From: Clostridia bacterium
GTDB taxonomy: Bacteria; Bacillota; Clostridia; Oscillospirales; CAG-272
DNA: 64,000 bases
Direction of reading: 5' to 3'
Assembly: GCA_017502875.1 (NCBI GenBank)
Contig: JAFVUF010000012.1
Location: 104,952-168,951, forward strand
In this document: piece by piece, positions 7,936 through 17,641 of the stretch
Numbering within the stretch: position 1 is the first letter of the stretch
Layout: each line of letters begins with the position of its first letter
The notes under the pieces: generated by a model
Told to the model about the DNA's origin: nothing
The model's database searches: none
Seen by the model: the letters and a program-made list of their open reading frames with translations, nothing else
Program-made: the position numbers and the translations under genes

Positions 7936-9234
7936 TTATTCAAGGAAGCCCTTGTAGTGCCTCATTGTCATCTGAGCCTCAATCTCTCTTACTGTTTCAA
8001 GGATAACGCCGACTACGATGAGCAGCGACGAGCCTCCGAAGGCGAGAGAGCCGATCTGAGAGCCTGTGCAGATATTGACTATCAGCGGTACTACCGCGAT
8101 TACACCGAGGAAGAGCGCTCCGATAAGAGTAATTCTGTTAAGAACTCTCGTTATATAATCGGAGGTGGGCTTACCGGGACGGATACCCGGGATAAAGCCG
8201 CCGTTCTTCTTAAGGTTATTCGCAACCTCTACGGGATTAAAGGATATAAGAATATAGAAATACGAGAAAAGAATTATCAGTATGAAGAAGAGTATAGCGT
8301 ATACCCAGGAATCGTACGCGAACACGTCGAAGAACTTATCCCAGAAGCCGCCCTTCTTTATCTTGGTCTGAACTATCATCTCGATGGTGCTGGGTATCGC
8401 AACTATGGAGTTAGCGAAAATGATAGGCATAACGCCGCTCATGTTAAGCTTTATCGGGAGAGTAGTGCTCTGACCGCCGTACATCTTACGGCCGACGACC
8501 TTCTTTGCATACTGAACGGGGAGACGGCGCTCGCTGTTGGTAACGAACACAACGAATGTGATCATAGCCAGCGCGCCGAATACCACGAGCTCGATTATAA
8601 CGAGGTTCCAGGAGCTCTCCATAGCATACGTTACGAGCGAGGTAGCCTGAGCCACAACAGTCGCAATGATGTTAGCGAAGAGGATTATGGAGATACCGTT
8701 TCCGATACCCTTCTCGTTTATCTTTTCAGCGAGCCACATGATAAGAGATGCACCTGCCGCGTAGCAGAATACGATTACGAATCCGCCGAACACGGTGTTA
8801 CCGGTAGAGGTAAGGAAGCCGGTGCTGTTCTTCATGTAGAGATAGTAGCCGAACGCGGTAAGGAACGCAAGCGCTACGGTAACGATTCTCGTTATCTGCG
8901 TTATCTTCTTCTGTCCCTCCTCGCCGCTCTTGCTGAGTCTCTCAAGCGCGGGGATCGCTATCGCAAGAAGCTGCATAACGATCGATGCGGTTATATAAGG
9001 TGAAATAGAGAGCGCGAAAAGTGTTGCTTTCGAGAAAGCATCACCCGAAAGAATGTTAAGATACGCGAACAGATTACCTCCGGAGAGATCGAAATACTGC
9101 GAAATGTACTCTACGTTGGTAAAAGGTACGTGTACAGCCGCGCCTATACGGTACAAAAGTAATATGAACAGCGTATAGATCAGCTTCTGTCTCATTTCGG
9201 GGATCGACCAAGCGTTTCTTAATGTCTTAAACAC
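7936..9234 (-). CDS. secY: protein translocase subunit SecY
   Basis: A 432-residue, ten-helix channel protein of the Sec translocon. It begins MFKTLRNAWSIPEMRQKLIY and contains the plug/TM2 region GGNLFAYLNILSGDAFSKAT, the cytosolic loop LSKSGEEGQKKITQ, and the C4-C5 loop with the conserved Arg of GFIPGIRPGKPTSDY that engages SecA or the ribosome. The C-terminus is short, QMTMRHYKGFLE. It starts one base after rplO ends. SecE and SecG are encoded elsewhere. Confidence 0.97.
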   Translation of the reverse strand: MFKTLRNAWSIPEMRQKLIYTLFILLLYRIGAAVHVPFTNVEYISQYFDLSGGNLFAYLNILSGDAFSKATLFALSISPYITASIVMQLLAIAIPALERLSKSGEEGQKKITQITRIVTVALAFLTAFGYYLYMKNSTGFLTSTGNTVFGGFVIVFCYAAGASLIMWLAEKINEKGIGNGISIILFANIIATVVAQATSLVTYAMESSWNLVIIELVVFGALAMITFVVFVTNSERRLPVQYAKKVVGRKMYGGQSTTLPIKLNMSGVMPIIFANSIVAIPSTIEMIVQTKIKKGGFWDKFFDVFAYDSWVYAILFFILIILFSYFYILISFNPVEVANNLKKNGGFIPGIRPGKPTSDYITRVLNRITLIGALFLGVIAVVPLIVNICTGSQIGSLAFGGSSLLIVVGVILETVREIEAQMTMRHYKGFLE

Positions 9235-9235
9235 T

Positions 9236-9679
9236 TTACATCACCTCTGCTTTTCCGCCGGCAGCTTCAATCTTTTGCTTTGCAGCCTCAGAGAAGATAT
9301 TTGCCTTTACGGTAATCTTCTTGCTGATCTCGCCATTGCCGAGAACTTTAAGTCCGTCGCATGCCTTGCTGATCACGCGGTCGTTAAGCAGAGTCTCTAC
9401 GTCTACAACATCACCGTTGCTGTACTTTTCATCAAGAGTTTTAACATTTACTATCGCATAGTGCTTAGCGAAGTGATTCTTAAAGCCTCTCTTAGGAAGT
9501 CTTCTGTAAAGCGGGTTCTGACCGCCCTCAAAGCCGGGACGTACGCCGCCGCCGGAACGGGCATTCTGACCCTTGTGTCCCTTACCGGCGGTCTTACCGT
9601 TACCGGAAGCGGGACCTCTACCCTTGCGATAGCTCTTTACTGCAGAGCCTTCTGCGGGTGAAAGTTCGTGGAGCTTCAT
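9236..9679 (-). CDS. rplO: 50S ribosomal protein L15
   Basis: L15, 147 residues, with the basic, glycine-rich N-terminal half ([25 protein letters not shown], read in two parts around residue 20) that threads into 23S rRNA and a globular C-terminal half. It acts late in 50S assembly. It lies 44 bp after rpmD and directly abuts secY. An AGGAGG-like site (plus-strand cctcctt at 9685-9691) precedes the ATG. Confidence 0.96.
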   Translation of the reverse strand: MKLHELSPAEGSAVKSYRKGRGPASGNGKTAGKGHKGQNARSGGGVRPGFEGGQNPLYRRLPKRGFKNHFAKHYAIVNVKTLDEKYSNGDVVDVETLLNDRVISKACDGLKVLGNGEISKKITVKANIFSEAAKQKIEAAGGKAEVM

Positions 9680-9723
9680 TTGTTTTCCTCCTTTTTTATC
9701 AAATCAATGTCGTTGTGCGAGTA

Positions 9724-9891
9724 TTACTTCTCTACTTTTACAAGATGAGAAATAACGGCAACCTTACCCATGACGGAGGGATTCTCCTCGAGGGTTATAG
9801 AATTTCCGGGGCGCTTAAGACCGAGGGAAAGAGCGGTTGCCTTCTGGTTAGGCTTAACACCTATAAGGCTTTTTACGAGAGTTATCTTCAT
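9724..9891 (-). CDS. rpmD: 50S ribosomal protein L30
   Basis: I read this 55-residue gene directly: it starts [20 protein letters not shown], continues through LGLKRPGN and ends [10 protein letters not shown], then TAA at 9724-9726. This is the short bacterial L30, a peripheral 50S protein. Position between rpsE (14 bp) and rplO (44 bp) is the standard one. The ATG at 9891-9889 is preceded by AGGAGG (plus-strand cctcctt at 9900-9906). Confidence 0.96.
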   Translation of the reverse strand: MKITLVKSLIGVKPNQKATALSLGLKRPGNSITLEENPSVMGKVAVISHLVKVEK

Positions 9892-9905
9892 TTCCGCATT
9901 CCTCC

Positions 9906-10409
9906 TTACTTAAGCTCGTCTACCGTAAGTCCACGCAGAGCCGCAACCTCTTCCGCGGTACGGAGAGCCTTAAGACCTTCGAAAGTTGCCTTTACTACGT
10001 TAGTTACATTGTTGGAACGGAGGCACTTAGTTCTGATGTTCTTAATGCCTGCCATCTCGAGTATCGCACGGACAGCGCCGCCCGCGATGATACCGGTACC
10101 TTCTGGGGCGGGCTTAAGGAGAACCTTACCTGCTCCGAACACTCCGGTAACCTCGTGAGGAATGGTATTACCTACCATAGATACCTCGATCATGTTCTTC
10201 TTAGCGTCCTCGATCGCCTTACGCATAGCCTCCGGAACCTCAGCAGCCTTGCCGAGACCGTAGCCTACGTGGCCCTGCTCGTCGCCAACTACCATAAGAG
10301 CTGTGAAACGCATAATACGTCCACCCTTAACGGTCTTGGAAACACGGTTGATCGCAACGTTGATTTCTTTTAAGTCCAAAGTGGACGCATCTATTTTCTT
10401 ATTCGTCAT
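9906..10409 (-). CDS. rpsE: 30S ribosomal protein S5
   Basis: S5, 167 residues. The N-terminal double-stranded-RNA-binding-like domain contains [20 protein letters not shown] and [17 protein letters not shown]; the C-terminal domain contains [19 protein letters not shown], the region where error-prone (ram) and spectinomycin-resistance changes fall in other species. S5 contributes to decoding accuracy. It lies between rplR and rpmD with gaps of 14 bp on each side. Confidence 0.97.
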   Translation of the reverse strand: MTNKKIDASTLDLKEINVAINRVSKTVKGGRIMRFTALMVVGDEQGHVGYGLGKAAEVPEAMRKAIEDAKKNMIEVSMVGNTIPHEVTGVFGAGKVLLKPAPEGTGIIAGGAVRAILEMAGIKNIRTKCLRSNNVTNVVKATFEGLKALRTAEEVAALRGLTVDELK

Positions 10410-10423
10410 CGTCTGCTTCCTCC

Positions 10424-10783
10424 TTAGAACTTAAGGCCGCCCTCACGGGCACCCTCTGCGAGCTCCTGTACACGTCCGTGATACAGATAGCCGCCTCTGT
10501 CAAATACTACTTCTTCGATTCCCTTTGCAAGCGCTCTCTCAGCAACCTTCTTGCCGATCTCGCGAGCCGCTTCCTTATTTCCGCCGTAATTTGCGAAATC
10601 CTTTTCGGTCGAGGTGGCCGATACGAGAGTTACGCCGTTTACGTCATCAATTATCTGAGCGGAAATGTTTGCGTTGGAACGGTAAACACAAAGACGGGGA
10701 CGCTCCGCAGTTCCGGAGATTTTAGCTCTTACGCGCTTATGTCTCTGAATTCTTGCTTTATTTGTATCCTTTTTCGTTATCAT
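10424..10783 (-). CDS. rplR: 50S ribosomal protein L18
   Basis: L18, 119 residues, a 5S rRNA-binding protein of the central protuberance. Family features are the basic N-terminus ([21 protein letters not shown]), the motif [15 protein letters not shown] and the C-terminal [23 protein letters not shown], read in parts. It is 17 bp after rplF and 14 bp before rpsE, the standard order. Nothing is anomalous. Confidence 0.97.
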   Translation of the reverse strand: MITKKDTNKARIQRHKRVRAKISGTAERPRLCVYRSNANISAQIIDDVNGVTLVSATSTEKDFANYGGNKEAAREIGKKVAERALAKGIEEVVFDRGGYLYHGRVQELAEGAREGGLKF

Positions 10784-10800
10784 CTGCTTACCCTCCTATA

Positions 10801-11340
10801 TTACTTACCGGCCTTACCGGACTTGCGGCGGATATGCTCGTCGGCATACTTAACGCCTTTACCGTGGTAGGGCTCCGGAGGTCTTGTTGATCTGACCTGT
10901 GCCGCAACCTGACCGACAACCTGATTATCAATACCCTTTACGAGAACGATGTTGGGCTGGGGTACCTCAAAGGTAACGCCGTTTCCGTCCTCAAAGGTTA
11001 CGGGGTGGCTGTGGCCGAGGTTGAGTGTAAGAGTCTTACCGGACTTTGCTGCTCTGTAACCTACTCCGACGATTTCGAGCTGCTTGGTGAAGCCCTCGGT
11101 AACACCGGTGATCATGTTAGAGAGAAGGGTACGGGTAAGACCGTGAAGCGACTTGTTAAGCGCTTCTTCATTAGGACGCTCTACGGTAGCGTTTGCGCCC
11201 TCTACCTTAATTATCATGTTTTTGTGAAGCTGCTGAGTTGCTGTTCCCTTAGGGCCCTTTACGGTTACGAGATTTCCGGCCTCAACCTTAATCTCAACGC
11301 CGGCAGGAATAGCAATCGGCTGTTTTCCGATTCTTGACAT
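10801..11340 (-). CDS. rplF: 50S ribosomal protein L6
   Basis: L6, 179 residues, two tandem repeats of the same alpha/beta fold, beginning MSRIGKQPIAIPAGVEIKVE and containing the C-terminal signature RPPEPYHGKGVKYADE. It sits near the GTPase-associated centre and contacts the sarcin-ricin loop. It follows rpsH by 18 bp and is followed by rplR. Length is as expected. Confidence 0.97.
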   Translation of the reverse strand: MSRIGKQPIAIPAGVEIKVEAGNLVTVKGPKGTATQQLHKNMIIKVEGANATVERPNEEALNKSLHGLTRTLLSNMITGVTEGFTKQLEIVGVGYRAAKSGKTLTLNLGHSHPVTFEDGNGVTFEVPQPNIVLVKGIDNQVVGQVAAQVRSTRPPEPYHGKGVKYADEHIRRKSGKAGK

Positions 11341-11358
11341 TTCGTTATTCCTCCCGTC

Positions 11359-11754
11359 TTACCATACAAAGGCGAGAACCTCGCCGCCAACGTTCTCTTT
11401 TCTCGCCATCTTATCGGTCATAACACCCTTAGAGGTGGATACGATAGCGATTCCGAGTCCGTTCATTACCTTAGGCATATCCTCACAGCTTGCGTAGATA
11501 CGCAGACCGGGCTTAGATACTCTCTTAAGACCGGTGATAGCCTTCTGCTTACCAACGTACTTAAGAGTAACCTTGATTATGCCCTGCTTATTATCATCGA
11601 TTATCTGATAACCCTTGATATATCCCTCGTTTACAAGAATATCGGCAATAGCCTTCTTCATGTTCGACGCGGGGATCTCTACCGATTCGTGCTTAGCATC
11701 ATTTGCGTTTCTGATGCGAGTCAGCATATCGGCGATTACATCTGACATTTGCAT
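11359..11754 (-). CDS. rpsH: 30S ribosomal protein S8
   Basis: S8, 131 residues, beginning [19 protein letters not shown], a primary binder of the 16S central domain. The C-terminal signature is [10 protein letters not shown] with [15 protein letters not shown] before it. In E. coli S8 represses the spc operon by binding an rRNA-like site in the L5 leader; I did not identify such a site here. Gaps are 35 bp after rpsZ and 18 bp before rplF. Confidence 0.96.
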   Translation of the reverse strand: MQMSDVIADMLTRIRNANDAKHESVEIPASNMKKAIADILVNEGYIKGYQIIDDNKQGIIKVTLKYVGKQKAITGLKRVSKPGLRIYASCEDMPKVMNGLGIAIVSTSKGVMTDKMARKENVGGEVLAFVW

Positions 11755-11789
11755 TATTAAATCCTCCTTCTGTCCTTACTTCTTCCGCA

Positions 11790-11975
11790 TTACCAGGACG
11801 CCTTGCGTACGCCGGGTATCTCGCCCTTGTAGGCAAGCTCACGGAAGCAAATACGGCAGATGCCGAACTTGCGGAGATACGCGTGAGGTCTTCCGCAGAT
11901 CTTGCATCGATTGTACTCTCTGGTCGAAAACTTCTGAGGTCTCTGCTGCTTTACTTTCATTGATACCTTAGCCAT
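11790..11975 (-). CDS. rpsZ: 30S ribosomal protein S14, zinc type (S14Z)
   Basis: A 61-residue S14 of the short zinc-binding type. Cys24, Cys27, Cys40 and Cys43 (CKIC...CRIC) form the zinc ribbon. The C-terminus ends [11 protein letters not shown], the family hallmark. S14 assembles late into the 30S head. Some Firmicutes keep a second zinc-independent S14 under Zur control elsewhere, which cannot be judged from this window. It is 14 bp after rplE. Confidence 0.97.
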   Translation of the reverse strand: MAKVSMKVKQQRPQKFSTREYNRCKICGRPHAYLRKFGICRICFRELAYKGEIPGVRKASW

Positions 11976-11989
11976 TGCATTATACCTCC

Positions 11990-12541
11990 TTATTTCGCGA
12001 ACGGAGCGCCGAGCAGAGTAAGAAGCTCCTTAGCTTCCTCGTCGGTTGCTGCCGTCGTTACAAATGCGATATCCATTCCGCGAACGCGGTCTACCTTCTC
12101 GTATTCGATTTCGGGGAATATGAGCTGCTCCTTGAGACCAAGAGAGTAGTTTCCTCTGCCGTCGAACGCGTTGGGATTGATTCCCTTAAAGTCACGGACA
12201 CGGGGAAGCGCTATGTTAAAGAGTCTGTCGATAAACTCATACATAACGTCTCCGCGGAGCGTTACCTTTCCGCCAATCGCCATTCCCGCGCGAAGCTTGA
12301 AGTTAGCGACGGACTTCTTAGCCTTAACGATAATAGCCTTCTGTCCGGTGATAGCGGTAAGGTCGTTTACTATCGCCTCCATAGCCTTAGCGTTATCTCT
12401 CTCCTCGCCGCCGGTTCCGACGTTAACGACTATCTTGTTGAGCTTGGGGATCTGCATAGGGCTCTTGTAAGCGAATTTCTTCATAAGGGCGGGAGCGACT
12501 TCGTTTTTATAAAGCTCTTTGATTCTTGCTGCCATTGTCAC
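11990..12541 (-). CDS. rplE: 50S ribosomal protein L5
   Basis: L5, 183 residues, binds 5S rRNA and contacts P-site tRNA. Recognisable segments are [44 protein letters not shown] and [14 protein letters not shown]. It begins [17 protein letters not shown] with an AAGGAGG site just upstream. It lies 8 bp after rplX and 14 bp before rpsZ. Standard in length and content. Confidence 0.97.
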   Translation of the reverse strand: MTMAARIKELYKNEVAPALMKKFAYKSPMQIPKLNKIVVNVGTGGEERDNAKAMEAIVNDLTAITGQKAIIVKAKKSVANFKLRAGMAIGGKVTLRGDVMYEFIDRLFNIALPRVRDFKGINPNAFDGRGNYSLGLKEQLIFPEIEYEKVDRVRGMDIAFVTTAATDEEAKELLTLLGAPFAK

Positions 12542-12549
12542 TTTCCTCC

Positions 12550-12897
12550 TTAATCAAACTTGTGGCCGCAGGCAGCGCCGTCGCGCTTACCGGAGCAAAC
12601 GCGGACCTTCTTACCGTCAACCATCTCGATGTGTGTACGAACACCCTTCTTGCACTCGGGGCAGTAAAGAGCAACCTTATCCGCGCGGATAGCGCCCTCA
12701 ACGGTAAGAATACCGCCTGCCTCACCCTGCTTACGGGGCTTAACGTGCTTCTTAACAAGGTTAGCGCCCTTGACGATAACCTTCTTCTCCTCAGGGGATA
12801 CCTCAAGAACCTCTCCTACGGTTCCCTTGAGCTTTCTGTCTGCGTCTCCGGAGATTACGATAACTGTGTCGCCGGTCTTAACGTGAAGCTTATTCAT
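12550..12897 (-). CDS. rplX: 50S ribosomal protein L24 (with C-terminal Cys cluster)
   Basis: L24, 115 residues. The KOW domain lies at the N-terminus ([22 protein letters not shown]). L24 is an assembly-initiating protein near the tunnel exit. The C-terminal part has CPEC followed by two more cysteines ([18 protein letters not shown]), the zinc-ribbon-like C+ form. The spacing of the last two cysteines is wider than the common C-x2-C form of this tail, so a true zinc site is plausible but not certain. Gaps are 14 bp after rplN and 8 bp before rplE. Confidence 0.95.
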   Translation of the reverse strand: MNKLHVKTGDTVIVISGDADRKLKGTVGEVLEVSPEEKKVIVKGANLVKKHVKPRKQGEAGGILTVEGAIRADKVALYCPECKKGVRTHIEMVDGKKVRVCSGKRDGAACGHKFD

Positions 12898-12911
12898 TTA
12901 CCGTTACCTCC

Positions 12912-13280
12912 TTAAAGTACTTCGGGAGCGAGGGAAAGAATCTTCATAAAATCCTTCTCTCTGAGCTCTCTTGCCACAGGGCCGAATATACGGGTTCCTC
13001 TGGGCGTCTTATCTTCCTTAATAATGACGGCAGCGTTCTCATCAAACTTGATGTACGAGCCATCAGCGCGTCTCATTCCGCGAACGGTTCTAACGATGAC
13101 TGCCTTAACAACATCACCCTTTTTAACTGTTCCGCCGGGAGCCGCCTTCTTAACACTGGCCACGATTATATCGCCTACGTTACCGTAGCGACGGCCGGTA
13201 CCGCCGAGAACACGAATGCAGTGCAATTCCTTTGCGCCCGTGTTGTCGGCAACTTTCATTCTCGACTCTTGCTGTAACAC
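12912..13280 (-). CDS. rplN: 50S ribosomal protein L14
   Basis: L14, 122 residues, beginning [18 protein letters not shown] and ending [11 protein letters not shown], both standard. It lies at the subunit interface and is the docking site for the silencing factor RsfS in other bacteria. The core DAN-like motif region [18 protein letters not shown] is present. It starts 69 bp after rpsQ, one of the larger gaps in the operon. Confidence 0.97.
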   Translation of the reverse strand: MLQQESRMKVADNTGAKELHCIRVLGGTGRRYGNVGDIIVASVKKAAPGGTVKKGDVVKAVIVRTVRGMRRADGSYIKFDENAAVIIKEDKTPRGTRIFGPVARELREKDFMKILSLAPEVL

Positions 13281-13349
13281 TGTGCGGTTACCTCCTATTT
13301 ATTATACGCATTTTGACGTATCGTTCCGCTATATGATTTATCGGTCAGA

Positions 13350-13607
13350 TTACTTTGCTTTTTCAACTATCTCAACAAGACGCCATCTCTTGGTCTTGGA
13401 GAGAGGTCTGGTCTCCATTATAAGAACCTTGTCATCAACACCGCACTCGTTCTTCTCATCGTGAGCGTGAACCTTAAGGGTATGGTGTATAACCTTACCG
13501 TACTTAGGGTGCTTTACGCGGTCCTCGATAGCGACTACTACGGTCTTATCCATCTTAGCGCTGACAACGCGTCCGACTCTGGTTTTTCTGAGATTTCTTT
13601 CTTCCAT
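13350..13607 (-). CDS. rpsQ: 30S ribosomal protein S17
   Basis: S17, 85 residues, an OB-fold primary binder of 16S rRNA. Family features are [36 protein letters not shown] and the ending [15 protein letters not shown]. It follows rpmC by 20 bp. A GGAGGA-like ribosome binding site precedes the ATG. No anomaly is seen. Confidence 0.97.
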   Translation of the reverse strand: MEERNLRKTRVGRVVSAKMDKTVVVAIEDRVKHPKYGKVIHHTLKVHAHDEKNECGVDDKVLIMETRPLSKTKRWRLVEIVEKAK

Positions 13608-13627
13608 CTTCTTTTCCTCCCGTGCCC

Positions 13628-13819
13628 TTACGCGTTCTTAGACTCATTTATCACGGTGAGAACGCGAGCGATGTCGCGCTTTACCTCGGTGATCTTATGA
13701 GGATTATCGAGCTGGTTAATAGCAAGCTGGAAACGGAGGTGGAAAAGCTCATCTTTAAGCTCCGTAAGCTTCTTCTGAAGCTCGTCTGCCGACATTTCTC
13801 TGATAACTGATGCCTTCAT
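13628..13819 (-). CDS. rpmC: 50S ribosomal protein L29
   Basis: L29, 63 residues, an all-helical protein at the tunnel exit next to L23, where it helps form the docking platform for trigger factor and SRP. It contains the helical hairpin region [20 protein letters not shown] and [11 protein letters not shown]. Its ATG follows the rplP stop by only 3 bp, so translation is probably coupled. Confidence 0.96.
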   Translation of the reverse strand: MKASVIREMSADELQKKLTELKDELFHLRFQLAINQLDNPHKITEVKRDIARVLTVINESKNA

Positions 13820-13822
13820 TGC

Positions 13823-14248
13823 TTATTCCTCCTCTGTTGCTTTAGCTTTCGTTACGAATTTACATTTGATGGGGAGCTTATGCATAGCGAGACGCATAGC
13901 CTCTCTTGCTACCTCCTCGGCAACTCCGTTCATCTCGAACATAACTCTGCCGGGCTTTACAACAGCTACCCAGTGGTCAACGGAACCCTTACCGGAACCC
14001 ATTCGGGTTTCAGCGGGCTTCTCGGTGATCGGCTTATCGGGGAAAATCTTTATCCAGACCTGACCGCCACGGCGGATATATCTGGTCATAGCGATACGGG
14101 CTGCCTCTATCTGGTTGCTGGTAATCCAAGCTCCCTCAAGAGCTACGAGACCGAAATCACCGTAAGTTACAGTGTTGCCGCGCATTGCCTTGCCCTTTAA
14201 TCTTCCGCGGTGAACACGTCTGTATTTAGTTCTCTTCGGCATTAACAT
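13823..14248 (-). CDS. rplP: 50S ribosomal protein L16
   Basis: L16, 141 residues, starting [19 protein letters not shown]. It organises the A-site tRNA-binding region of the 50S. Conserved segments are [38 protein letters not shown] and [19 protein letters not shown]. In some bacteria an Arg of the latter region is hydroxylated. The gene begins 5 bp after rpsC and is followed by rpmC at 3 bp. Confidence 0.97.
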   Translation of the reverse strand: MLMPKRTKYRRVHRGRLKGKAMRGNTVTYGDFGLVALEGAWITSNQIEAARIAMTRYIRRGGQVWIKIFPDKPITEKPAETRMGSGKGSVDHWVAVVKPGRVMFEMNGVAEEVAREAMRLAMHKLPIKCKFVTKAKATEEE

Positions 14249-14253
14249 AGTTC

Positions 14254-15105
14254 TTAGCCCTCCTTCTTCGCCTGAGGTGCGGGAGCGCGTCTGCCATCGG
14301 TACCGAAGCGAGGCTTGTTGTCGTCCTTGCGGTCAAAGCGGCGGTTGCCGTTGCCGTTATTTCTGAAGCCGTCTCTTCTGTCGCCGTTTCTGCGATCTCC
14401 TCTTCTATCGCCTCTGCGATCGTTTCTGCGGTCCTTTCTATCCTCAACGACTCTCTTAGCGCCGTTGCCTGCGGAGAGGACCTCTCCCTTGTATATCCAA
14501 ACCTTAACACCGATCTTACCGTAGGTGGTGTTAGCCTCCCAGAAACCGTAATCGATGTCTGCTCTTATGGTCTGAAGCGGAATAGTACCCTCGTGGTAAT
14601 GCTCGGTACGGGCAATTTCAGCGCCCGCGAGTCTACCGGAGCAGCAAACCTTGATTCCCTTCGCGCCAAGGTGCATGGTTCTGGAAATCGCCATCTTCAT
14701 CGCGCGGCGGAAAGCAATTCTTCCCTCGAGCTTAGCGGCGATGTTCTCAGCGACGAGCTGAGCGTTGAGGTCGGGGCTCTTGACTTCGACTACGTTAACG
14801 AACACAGCCTTGTCGCCGCCTACCATCTTCTCTATCTCTGCCTTGAGCTTCTCAATCTCACTTCCGCCCTGACCGATAATGATACCGGGCTTTGCGCAGT
14901 GAATGAATACTCTTACTCTTGCGCTGTCGCGCTCGATCTCGATCTTCGGTACTCCGGCAGCCTGAAGCTTTTCCTTTAAGTACTTTCTGATCTTGTAGTC
15001 GGAAACAAGAGTATCGCCGAAGCTTTCGTCTTTTTCAAACCATCTGGAATCCCAGTCTTTTATGACGCCCACACGGAGACCGTGGGGATTAACCTTCTGA
15101 CCCAT
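14254..15105 (-). CDS. rpsC: 30S ribosomal protein S3 with long Arg/Asp-rich C-terminal tail
   Basis: S3, 283 residues. The first about 215 residues are standard: [20 protein letters not shown], the KH domain with the GxxG loop [14 protein letters not shown] near residue 75, and the C-terminal domain through [11 protein letters not shown]3 forms the mRNA entry channel with helicase activity. After about residue 218 there is an extra tail of about 60 residues dominated by repeated R-R-x-D-R-R-G-D-R units, then an Asn/Gly/Arg-rich end. B. subtilis S3 stops near 218 residues. The tail is low-complexity and probably RNA-binding or disordered. Confidence 0.95.
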   Translation of the reverse strand: MGQKVNPHGLRVGVIKDWDSRWFEKDESFGDTLVSDYKIRKYLKEKLQAAGVPKIEIERDSARVRVFIHCAKPGIIIGQGGSEIEKLKAEIEKMVGGDKAVFVNVVEVKSPDLNAQLVAENIAAKLEGRIAFRRAMKMAISRTMHLGAKGIKVCCSGRLAGAEIARTEHYHEGTIPLQTIRADIDYGFWEANTTYGKIGVKVWIYKGEVLSAGNGAKRVVEDRKDRRNDRRGDRRGDRRNGDRRDGFRNNGNGNRRFDRKDDNKPRFGTDGRRAPAPQAKKEG

Positions 15106-15122
15106 TCTCTTATCCTCCTTAA

Positions 15123-15488
15123 TTACTCAGATACGACGCCGCTCGTTCTTTCCTTAACGGCGATCGTTACGTGGCTTGTTCTCTTTAAAATGCGATTTGC
15201 GCTACCCTTTGCTCTGGGCATCATTCTCTTAAGAGTAGGTCCGGGGCAAACGTAGCACTCGGAAACGTAAAGCTTGCTTGCGTCCATCTCAAAGTTGTTT
15301 TCAGCGTTTGCAATAGCGCTCTTGAGCAGCTTTATAAGGTATTCCGATGCGGATTTGGGTGTATTTTTAAGGATCGCCATCGCCATATCTGCGTCCTTAC
15401 CTCTGATGAGGTCGAGAACGATTTTTACTTTACGGGGAGAGATCCTTGCGTATTTTAATATCGCTTTTGCTTCTCTATTAGCTTCCAT
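15123..15488 (-). CDS. rplV: 50S ribosomal protein L22
   Basis: L22, 121 residues, whose beta-hairpin narrows the exit tunnel. Family segments are [41 protein letters not shown] and [15 protein letters not shown]. Changes in the hairpin confer macrolide tolerance in other species; the wild-type-like [10 protein letters not shown] is seen here. It is 60 bp after rpsS and 17 bp before rpsC. Confidence 0.96.
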   Translation of the reverse strand: MEANREAKAILKYARISPRKVKIVLDLIRGKDADMAMAILKNTPKSASEYLIKLLKSAIANAENNFEMDASKLYVSECYVCPGPTLKRMMPRAKGSANRILKRTSHVTIAVKERTSGVVSE

Positions 15489-15548
15489 TTCAGCTATATG
15501 CCTCCTTCCGGGACGTTTTAACGCTCCGTATTTTTTCGTTATCGGCTA

Positions 15549-15830
15549 TTATTTACCGTTGTTTGATGTCTTGGAACCTGCGTGACCTTTGAAGGTACGG
15601 GTAGGCGCGAATTCACCGAGCTTGTGTCCTACCATATCCTCGGTTACGTATACCGGAACGTGCTTACGTCCGTCGTGAACCGCTATCGTGTGGCCGACAA
15701 ACTCCGGGAAAATGGTGGAGGCTCTGGACCAGGTCTTTATAACCTTTTTATCGTTGGCTTCGTTCATTGCAACGATTCTGTTGTAGAGCTTAACTTCTAC
15801 GAACGGTGCTTTTTTACAGCTTCTACTCAT
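15549..15830 (-). CDS. rpsS: 30S ribosomal protein S19
   Basis: S19, 93 residues, starting [20 protein letters not shown] and containing [20 protein letters not shown] and [16 protein letters not shown]. It forms the 30S head with S13 and S14 and contacts the 50S through bridge B1. It follows rplB by 18 bp. Standard in length and sequence. Confidence 0.97.
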   Translation of the reverse strand: MSRSCKKAPFVEVKLYNRIVAMNEANDKKVIKTWSRASTIFPEFVGHTIAVHDGRKHVPVYVTEDMVGHKLGEFAPTRTFKGHAGSKTSNNGK

Positions 15831-15848
15831 TATCTTTGTCCTCCTATA

Positions 15849-16682
15849 TTACTTGTCGTGGCGACTCTTAGCGATGAACTTGTTGGTTCTTGCCTTCTTG
15901 TTACGGGTCTTGTAACCGAGAGCGGGCTTACCCCAAGGCGTTACAGGGGCGGGACGTCCGATGGGGGACTTACCCTCACCACCACCGTGAGGGTGGTCGC
16001 AGGGGTTCATAACGGAACCTCTGACGGTGGGACGGATGCCGAGATGGCGTGTCTTACCTGCCTTACCGAGCTTGACTGACTCATGCTCGGAGTTGGATAC
16101 GACGCCGATGGTCGCCTTGCAGTCGAGTCTTACGATACGAACCTCACCCGAGGGAAGTCTAACCTGAGCCTCGCCGTTTTCCTTAGCCATAAGCTGAGCG
16201 GCGGAGCCTGCGCTGCGGACGAGCTGTCCGCCCTTACCAGGATAAAGCTCGATGTTGTGAATCATTGTACCTACCGGGATAGCCGAGATAGGAAGGGTGT
16301 TACCAACCTTGATATCGGAAGCGGCGCCGGTGTATACCGTATCTCCGTCCTTGAGTCCGGCGGGAGCAACGATGTAGCTCTTTACTCCGTCCTCGTACTC
16401 AATGAGAGCGATATATGCGGTTCTGTTGGGGTCGTACTCGATACCAATTACCTTAGCGGGCATATCCTCACGGGTACGGCGGAAGTCTATAATTCTGTAC
16501 TTCTTCTTGTTGCCGCCGCCGTGATGACGAACGGTTATACGACCGTAGCTGTTACGGCCGGAGTGCTTCTTAAGAACTGTAAGAAGGGACTTCTCGGGAG
16601 TTGATTTAGTAACCTCGTCGAAGGAGGGCACAGCCATATGTCTTCTCGCAGGCGACGTAGGACTATACTTTTTAGTAGCCAT
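15849..16682 (-). CDS. rplB: 50S ribosomal protein L2
   Basis: L2, 277 residues, needed for subunit association and peptidyl transferase activity. N-terminal [16 protein letters not shown], central [20 protein letters not shown] and C-terminal [19 protein letters not shown] are visible; the conserved His in the last motif lies close to the active centre in other ribosomes. It follows rplW by 19 bp in the standard order. Confidence 0.97.
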   Translation of the reverse strand: MATKKYSPTSPARRHMAVPSFDEVTKSTPEKSLLTVLKKHSGRNSYGRITVRHHGGGNKKKYRIIDFRRTREDMPAKVIGIEYDPNRTAYIALIEYEDGVKSYIVAPAGLKDGDTVYTGAASDIKVGNTLPISAIPVGTMIHNIELYPGKGGQLVRSAGSAAQLMAKENGEAQVRLPSGEVRIVRLDCKATIGVVSNSEHESVKLGKAGKTRHLGIRPTVRGSVMNPCDHPHGGGEGKSPIGRPAPVTPWGKPALGYKTRNKKARTNKFIAKSRHDK

Positions 16683-16701
16683 TGTTTTCTTCCTCCTTTG
16701 A

Positions 16702-16995
16702 TTATCTCATGCCATCGAAGAATTCGATAGTATCGGAATCCTCGGTGAGCTGAACGATTGCCTTCTTCCACTCGGAGGTGTAGCCCTCGTGGACACCAAG
16801 TCTCTTGGGCTTCTTCTTCATGGAAACTGTGTTAACGGATGCGACCTTAACCTTGAACATCTTTTCAACTGCTTCTGCGATCTCAGGCTTAGTAGCGGTC
16901 TTCATTACCTCGAAAACGTACTTCTTGTCAGCCGTCATATCCATACTTGCTTCGGTGATTACAGGTCTTTTAATAATATCGTAAATGGTTTTCAT
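16702..16995 (-). CDS. rplW: 50S ribosomal protein L23
   Basis: L23, 97 residues, at the tunnel exit, the docking site for trigger factor and SRP. It starts [19 protein letters not shown] and includes [20 protein letters not shown] and [20 protein letters not shown]. Its ATG overlaps the rplD stop by four bases (ATGA), indicating coupled translation. Confidence 0.97.
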   Translation of the reverse strand: MKTIYDIIKRPVITEASMDMTADKKYVFEVMKTATKPEIAEAVEKMFKVKVASVNTVSMKKKPKRLGVHEGYTSEWKKAIVQLTEDSDTIEFFDGMR

Positions 16996-17621
16996 TCGCC
17001 GTAAACCTCCTCAACTATAGTAGCAGCAGCCTTGGTCATGATGAACGTGTTGCAGTTAAGAATGTCGTAAACATTGAGCTGGTTTGCCTGAACGGTCTTT
17101 ACGCCGGGAATGTTAGCGAAGCTCTTCACTACCACCGCGTCGTTGTTATCAAGAACAACGAGAGCCTTCTTACCGGCATTTACCGCGCCGAGCATAGCAG
17201 CCATGGTCTTGGTGCTGTAGCTCTCGGTCTTTATCTCATCGATAACTACTATCTCATTTGCCGCCATCTTGGAAGAAAGCGCGTTGTAAAGAGCAGCTCT
17301 CTTGGTCTTGCGGTTCATGGTGATTCTGTACTCTCTCGGCTTGGGAGCAAAAACTACTCCGCCGTGAGTCCACTGAGGAGCGCGGGTAGAGCCCTGTCTT
17401 GCTCTTCCGGTGCCCTTCTGTCTCCAGGGCTTCTTACCGCCGCCGGATACCTCGGAACGGGTAAGCGCGGACTGAGTACCCTGTCTCTGATTGAGCAGAT
17501 ACATTCTTACAGCTGCGTGGAGGACTGCGCTATTTATCTCATCTATGCCGTAGATCTTGTCGGAAAGCTCAATGCTTCCAACCTCTTCACCGGCCATATT
17601 TAATACCTTTACGTTAGCCAT
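16992..17621 (-). CDS. rplD: 50S ribosomal protein L4
   Basis: L4, 209 residues. The long tunnel loop is visible around residues 45-95 (NQRQGTQSALTRSEVSGGGK, PWRQKGTGRARQGSTRAPQW). L4 shapes the tunnel with L22; in E. coli it also represses the S10 operon, and a similar loop in the long leader here is possible but not shown. It is 20 bp after rplC and overlaps rplW by 4 bp. Confidence 0.97.
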   Translation of the reverse strand: MANVKVLNMAGEEVGSIELSDKIYGIDEINSAVLHAAVRMYLLNQRQGTQSALTRSEVSGGGKKPWRQKGTGRARQGSTRAPQWTHGGVVFAPKPREYRITMNRKTKRAALYNALSSKMAANEIVVIDEIKTESYSTKTMAAMLGAVNAGKKALVVLDNNDAVVVKSFANIPGVKTVQANQLNVYDILNCNTFIMTKAAATIVEEVYGE

Positions 17622-17641
17622 TGTTGTTTTCCTCCTTCCGC

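Noticed and set aside
7957..9003. Long open frame (348 codons) on the plus strand
   Set aside because: It is antisense to secY; the product is extremely charged with Tyr/Glu runs and has no ribosome binding site. It is a by-product of secY codon use.
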